Part shown: one piece after another, positions 59,916-64,000 of the stretch
How the letters are laid out: every line of letters begins with the position of its first letter
Position numbering within the stretch: position 1 is the stretch's first letter
NCBI GenBank assembly: GCA_030770545.1
Contig: CM061109.1
Span: 16,290,001-16,354,000 of the forward strand
Source of the DNA: Macropodus opercularis
Lineage: Eukaryota; Chordata; Actinopteri; Anabantiformes; Osphronemidae
DNA length: 64,000 nt
Direction: 5' to 3'
Translations under genes and position numbers: made by a program
Notes under the pieces: generated by a model
What the model was told of the DNA's origin: nothing
Database searches by the model: none
What the model saw: the letters and a program-made list of their open reading frames with translations, nothing else

Positions 59916-62288
59916 AAATCGTCAAAAGTCAAAGTTTAGTCGATTTTAAAGGCTTGCTTAGATTCATTAAAATATTATTTGATTTGGATTAACACAAGGA
60001 CCTTTGTGCAGTATTACATAAAGTGTAGTTAGGATTACAATACGGTGATCTGTATTTTTAACCCACTCATATAGAACCAAATCACACCAAACAACACGGG
60101 CTCAGGGAGGGCGGCCGCCTGCCTCGACCGGATGGATAACAAGCAAGAAAAAAAACAGCAGCAAGCAGCACAAGATCCACGCACTGTTCGCCTGAGAGGC
60201 ATTTAAACCACACCGCTGTGTTTGTCTGTCGTTACTGTATGTCACAGCTGTGGTGCCGCGGCATATGTGTGTGTTATCTTCGTAATCATCTGCCCGAACA
60301 CTGCAGCTGTAGCGTCGAGCATCTTTCATTTTTAGAGAAATTTTGGTGTTCTCATTATTTTCCGTGTTTGTGTTTTCTAGACGAGAAAGTTTCAGCTCAA
60401 CGACCGCGCTCCTCAGCCTTAATGAACCCATCAGTCAATAACAGTCAATGACAGCAGTTTCCCGCATTACCGGTATTCACGTGGGAAATCGTCAGCTTTC
60501 TAATTAAGTGGATCAGAATTAATCAAGCAGCCGTTCGCCGTGGCTGCGTGTCAGAGGAGGAAACTGCTATCACCTGAGGAACACAACACAAAGTACGGTC
60601 AAACACCGCTGACACACATAAACACACGTAATTAATGCACACGTATAGAATTCAACCTTGCAACAGCATCTATTTCATACAGCTCATTAAAAAATTCATT
60701 AAACTTAAAAAAAGTTAATTATCAAAAGCCATAATTGTATTGTTTGTTTTCTTAAACGTACATCTCAGGTCGTCTTCAAAGGACGCGATAGGTTCTTCTC
60801 CCCCTTCCTTGTGTCTGTGTTACTGTATAGAAAGCAAACGTTGTCTGCATCGGAAACTGTTGGCATTTAAACTCTGCTCTCGCTGATTTCTGGATTCCAC
60901 TAACCTTTTGGAGGCGAGTCTGTGCTTCTTCAGTGTTCGGGTAACTCTGAGATAGTGAAATACGGTGCACGGTCTGTACAGGCATGTGTCTGCCTACAGT
61001 ATATATGCAAGTGCTTGTGAGAAAAGACAAACGAGTCTCTGTGTGTGAGTGTGTGCGTGTTTGTGCTTTTAATGTTGTTGCTGCCAAGATGCCCTCTTCA
61101 TCCTAAGCCACAGCTTCAGCACTACGCCCTCCCCCAGCTGACCTTTAATGTAAACTGCTTGTTTTAAGATGCCATGTTGCATCAGACCCGAGAGGCGGCC
61201 GGATGCGACTCCGGTGTTGCGGGGAATGAGGAAGGCAATTCGGAGGTGGGGAGGATCCATCGAAGTGACCTCCCGATCTTTTGACCTTTTGATGAAGCAT
61301 TCATTACTGACATCCACATTCATGTTGTTTTGTTTTGGACTTAACCCTCATTGAACCCAGAGCTGATGTTCTTCCCTTTGGCCCTCCCCTCCCCTTCACT
61401 TCCCTGTCTTGTTCATGACTTACTCTCCTTATCCGTCGCCTCATCACGTTCTATTGCTCTGGCTTCTCTTTTCATCTGTAGTAATGCGTGTTCCTTTGTT
61501 TACTGAGCTGTCAGGTATTTATGTTAGTACATCACTGCCACGTGAGATCTTTTGACTCTTTTTTGAAGAATACAGAGCAATTTGGTTTGACCAACAAATC
61601 TCCTGATCTGGAAGAGATGGACACGTAACAGATAAGGGCGTTATTGCTCCTGTGATTATTATACAGCATAGTGTGGAATATAGCTTTTTATTTAGAAGCT
61701 TCATTGTCATTGTGACTCAGTGGGAAAGATTAACGCACGTGTGTGTGTCAAAATCTCTTTTCAGTACGACCATGTAGGAGTTTGCTCTAATCCCTCTAGT
61801 TTTATTCAGACATGGCAGACGTGAGAATGAAGGATTTAGTACAGCAGAGATATGCTGAGCTTGACATAATCTGCTGTAGTTCAGCAGTAAATGTATGAAA
61901 GTTACTTTACATACACAAGCTGTTAATGGATTTTACGTGCAGCTAAGAGATTCGGTCAATTTTGAGGGAAGTGAATATAAAAAATACCATCTAGCTTTCA
62001 CAAGAATTAAGATTTATTTATTAACAGAGGTTCCGCGTGCGTCTTAACCTGGTTTTGGTGTGATTAGGCTTTAAATATCACGGTGTGATCATTTCTGTGT
62101 GTTCCGTTGTTCCTTTTTTTAATTCCCCTCAGATCCAGTTGTTGCGAGATTGTGCAGAAAATAGCAACAAAGCTCTCCAGCTCCAGTTCTGTGTTCTCTA
62201 CTGTCCCATTCAGGACTTTCAGCATGAACTGTCTGCTTAGCCTGTGGCTGTCTGGCACGCTGACCCCCTTAAGAGTCCGAGAGTACGT

Positions 62289-62290
<2 letters not shown>
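59916..62290. other. Non-coding desert
   Basis: No gene recognised. TTTCTAATTAAGTGGATCAG near 60500 and GTTAATTATCAAAAGCC near 60715 are isolated homeodomain-type patches. Open frames 60102-60431 and 60776-61087 (both minus) have no domain. Confidence 0.45.

Positions 62291-62322
<32 letters not shown>
62291..62322. repeat. (TG)n microsatellite
   Basis: An uninterrupted TG run of 32 bp, 16 units. Confidence 0.97.
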
Positions 62323-62325
<3 letters not shown>

Positions 62326-62939
62326 TAAGCCTCCTCTACCCTGACATCAACTCGTGTCCTGGCTGTTATAAATAATTCATTGGCCATTTGAGGCCCCTGG
62401 AGCACAAGAGCACTTGTGTGAGCCTCTGGTGATGGCCTTTAGTCACTTCTTACAAACACCCACTTAAACAGTGGAGAATACACTCTCAAACCTCAACAAA
62501 GCGCCAACTTAAACTGTCACAGCAGATCAGTGGGAAGTCTTAACTCAACCATATCCTCCTAGGAGAGAATTTTTAACACCTGCCGATTTTCTTTTTTCTG
62601 TCCAGCCTGGATTCAGAAGCTCCAGCCAAGGTTGGTGGAAGCAATGAAGAGGAGAAGGATGACATCAAACACAGCAACATCCTGTTTGCTTCTCTTCTGT
62701 ATGTTGGAAGTAACACGAGTGAAGGAGCTGGGCGCTGAGGGGAGAGCTGAGGTAGGAGAGAGGTGAGGGAGGCACGGTGTCAGCAAGGCAGAGAGGAAAA
62801 GATGGAGGATGGAGCGTTGGGAGGTCAGAGCAGCTTCTCAACTCCTGAGGAGAGGAGACAAAGTGTCCACCAGCACCTGCCTCATTATCGTCCACACCAC
62901 CCTCTGCCCGACGTAACCCCGCTAACCCTGAGATATATA
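62323..62939. other. Non-coding desert
   Basis: No gene recognised. GTTATAAATAATTCATTGGC at about 62363-62382 is a possible regulatory patch. The part 62690-62840 is purine-rich. Confidence 0.45.
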
Positions 62940-63190
62940 CATTAACTGTGTGCCATACCTATGGGCCATGCCAACACATTTGTACAAGTTTCTGTCGATT
63001 AACTAATTCAGAAGTGAGCTTCATTATTCCACTGCCCTTAATTGAGATAACAATGCAAATTCCCTTCATTAACTGTGACATGGACAATTTCTCCCAGGCT
63101 CCGCAGGGACACTATTATATTCAGAGCCCATGGAGCAGGTTGCAAGGTGTCATCAGATATTCAAATGGCATGCTTGTTTAATTGCAGTAA
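62940..63190. promoter_or_regulatory. Candidate conserved non-coding element with overlapping SOX and octamer sites
   Basis: The block contains TCGATTAACTAATTCAG, CCCTTAATTGAGATAAC, then ACAATGCAAAT (63050-63060), in which a SOX core ACAAT overlaps a perfect octamer ATGCAAAT (63053-63060). It goes on to TTCATTAACTGTGAC and TTGTTTAATTGCAG. SOX2/POU input is typical of neural-progenitor enhancers near zic genes. This is one of the best islands in the desert. Confidence 0.42.
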
Positions 63191-64000
63191 ATGTAGCATG
63201 TCCGGATGGGTTGGCGGAGGACGTCGGAGTGTGCGCCTGGCCGCTTTTGTGTCAGCACGTAGGTGTGTGAGTGTTTGGTAATAGAGGCGTTTGGATGGCA
63301 GTTAAGGTAGGAGTCACTTCAAGGTGTGTGTGTTCTTACGTGCGAGCGCGCGGGGCCAGTGCCCCCCCCCAGGCAGCTGTTTGCAGGCCCCTGTGCGATC
63401 CCGTGGGGCTCCTGAGGGAGTGTGTTGTTGGACTCTTGTCTTTTATTGCAGCAGCAGTAAACATGACAGGCTGTTTGGAGACCATCTGTTTCCAATGGCT
63501 GCCGCATGGTAACAGGGAGCTCAACCTGAGATCTGCTTGGTGTCTGTCTCAGAGGTAACAGTCCTGTCTCCTGGCTTCTGCAACGGGATTCTGACAGGGA
63601 GAGAGACAGGAGGTGGATGAGAGCGAGAGCGAGAGGAAGGGGGGGAGGGAGGGAGGGAGAGTCCAACGTGCTGAACTTGGCAACTGCAGGTGCTACCTAG
63701 AATCAAACAGCACCCTAAGGACCTACAGGTGCACCCTCATCAGCATACAAACCTGCACAGAAAACAAACACACACGCGCGCACTCTAAGAAAACAGACAC
63801 ACACGAAGTCTCATTGACACACAAACACCTCGGGCCATTAAGCTGAGGCAGTATTAAGAGAGGCGGTCCCCGAGCGTGACAGATTGAGTCAAGTTCTTCT
63901 AACACTCGCTGGCTGCCGACACGGCGCTATGTCAAAAGCTTATTTCCCTCAACACCTTCTCTTGCCAAATTGAAATGAAGAGAAGCAGCGACTGTTGCAC
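63191..64000. other. Non-coding, right edge of window
   Basis: No gene recognised. Simple tracts include a C-run at about 63362-63371 and a purine-rich GAGAGCGAGAGCGAG tract with GGGA units at 63595-63662. Overlapping open frames on both strands at 63270-63710 are low-complexity artefacts. Confidence 0.45.

Overview
This window is vertebrate nuclear DNA, almost certainly from a teleost fish. The evidence is two recognisable vertebrate ZIC genes with GT-AG introns, one of them only 120 bp long, many CA/TG and tetranucleotide microsatellites, and ZIC proteins that lack the long alanine, histidine and proline tracts of the mammalian orthologues. There is no operon-like or prokaryotic structure. 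The species cannot be named from the sequence.

The left 9.3 kb holds a divergent gene pair. On the minus strand is exon 1 of zic5 (398-1439); its remaining exon lies beyond position 1. On the plus strand is a complete three-exon zic2 gene (coding span 5938-8428, 443 residues), which I call zic2a because in zebrafish the zic5-linked zic2 copy is zic2a. The start codons are 4.5 kb apart, and the shared interval holds promoter-like elements next to each gene. It also has a central block (about 3320-3560) with a perfect DR1 nuclear-receptor site, a TCF/LEF-type site and a homeodomain core. Both proteins are C2H2 zinc-finger transcription factors of neural plate, dorsal neural tube, tectum and forebrain midline, so shared control across this interval is expected.

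From about 9.25 kb to 64 kb I find no convincing coding exon, RNA gene or intact mobile element. It reads as a gene desert downstream of zic2 with islands of conserved-element character: clusters of TAATTA/ATTA cores, octamers, SOX sites and CAAT motifs in otherwise plain sequence. The best islands are near 15.3, 20.6, 24.9, 28.6, 31.1, 34.6, 35.8, 43.7, 46.3, 47.2, 50.9, 54.6, 56.5 and 63.0 kb. They are called by eye without an alignment and are candidates only. Long-range enhancers for zic2/zic5 are the natural reading.

The more unusual structures in the desert are a degenerate tandem array of RFX X-box-like elements (41.8 kb), a long imperfect inverted repeat built from SOX-like and homeodomain-like sites (24.96-25.03 kb), a perfect 22-bp-arm hairpin fused to a short tandem repeat (59.8 kb), a 520-bp pyrimidine-biased CTTT/CCTT tract (44.75-45.27 kb), three copies of a 32-bp tandem repeat (49.3 kb) and an overlapping SOX/octamer site (63.05 kb). 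I saw no evidence of a wholly new system.
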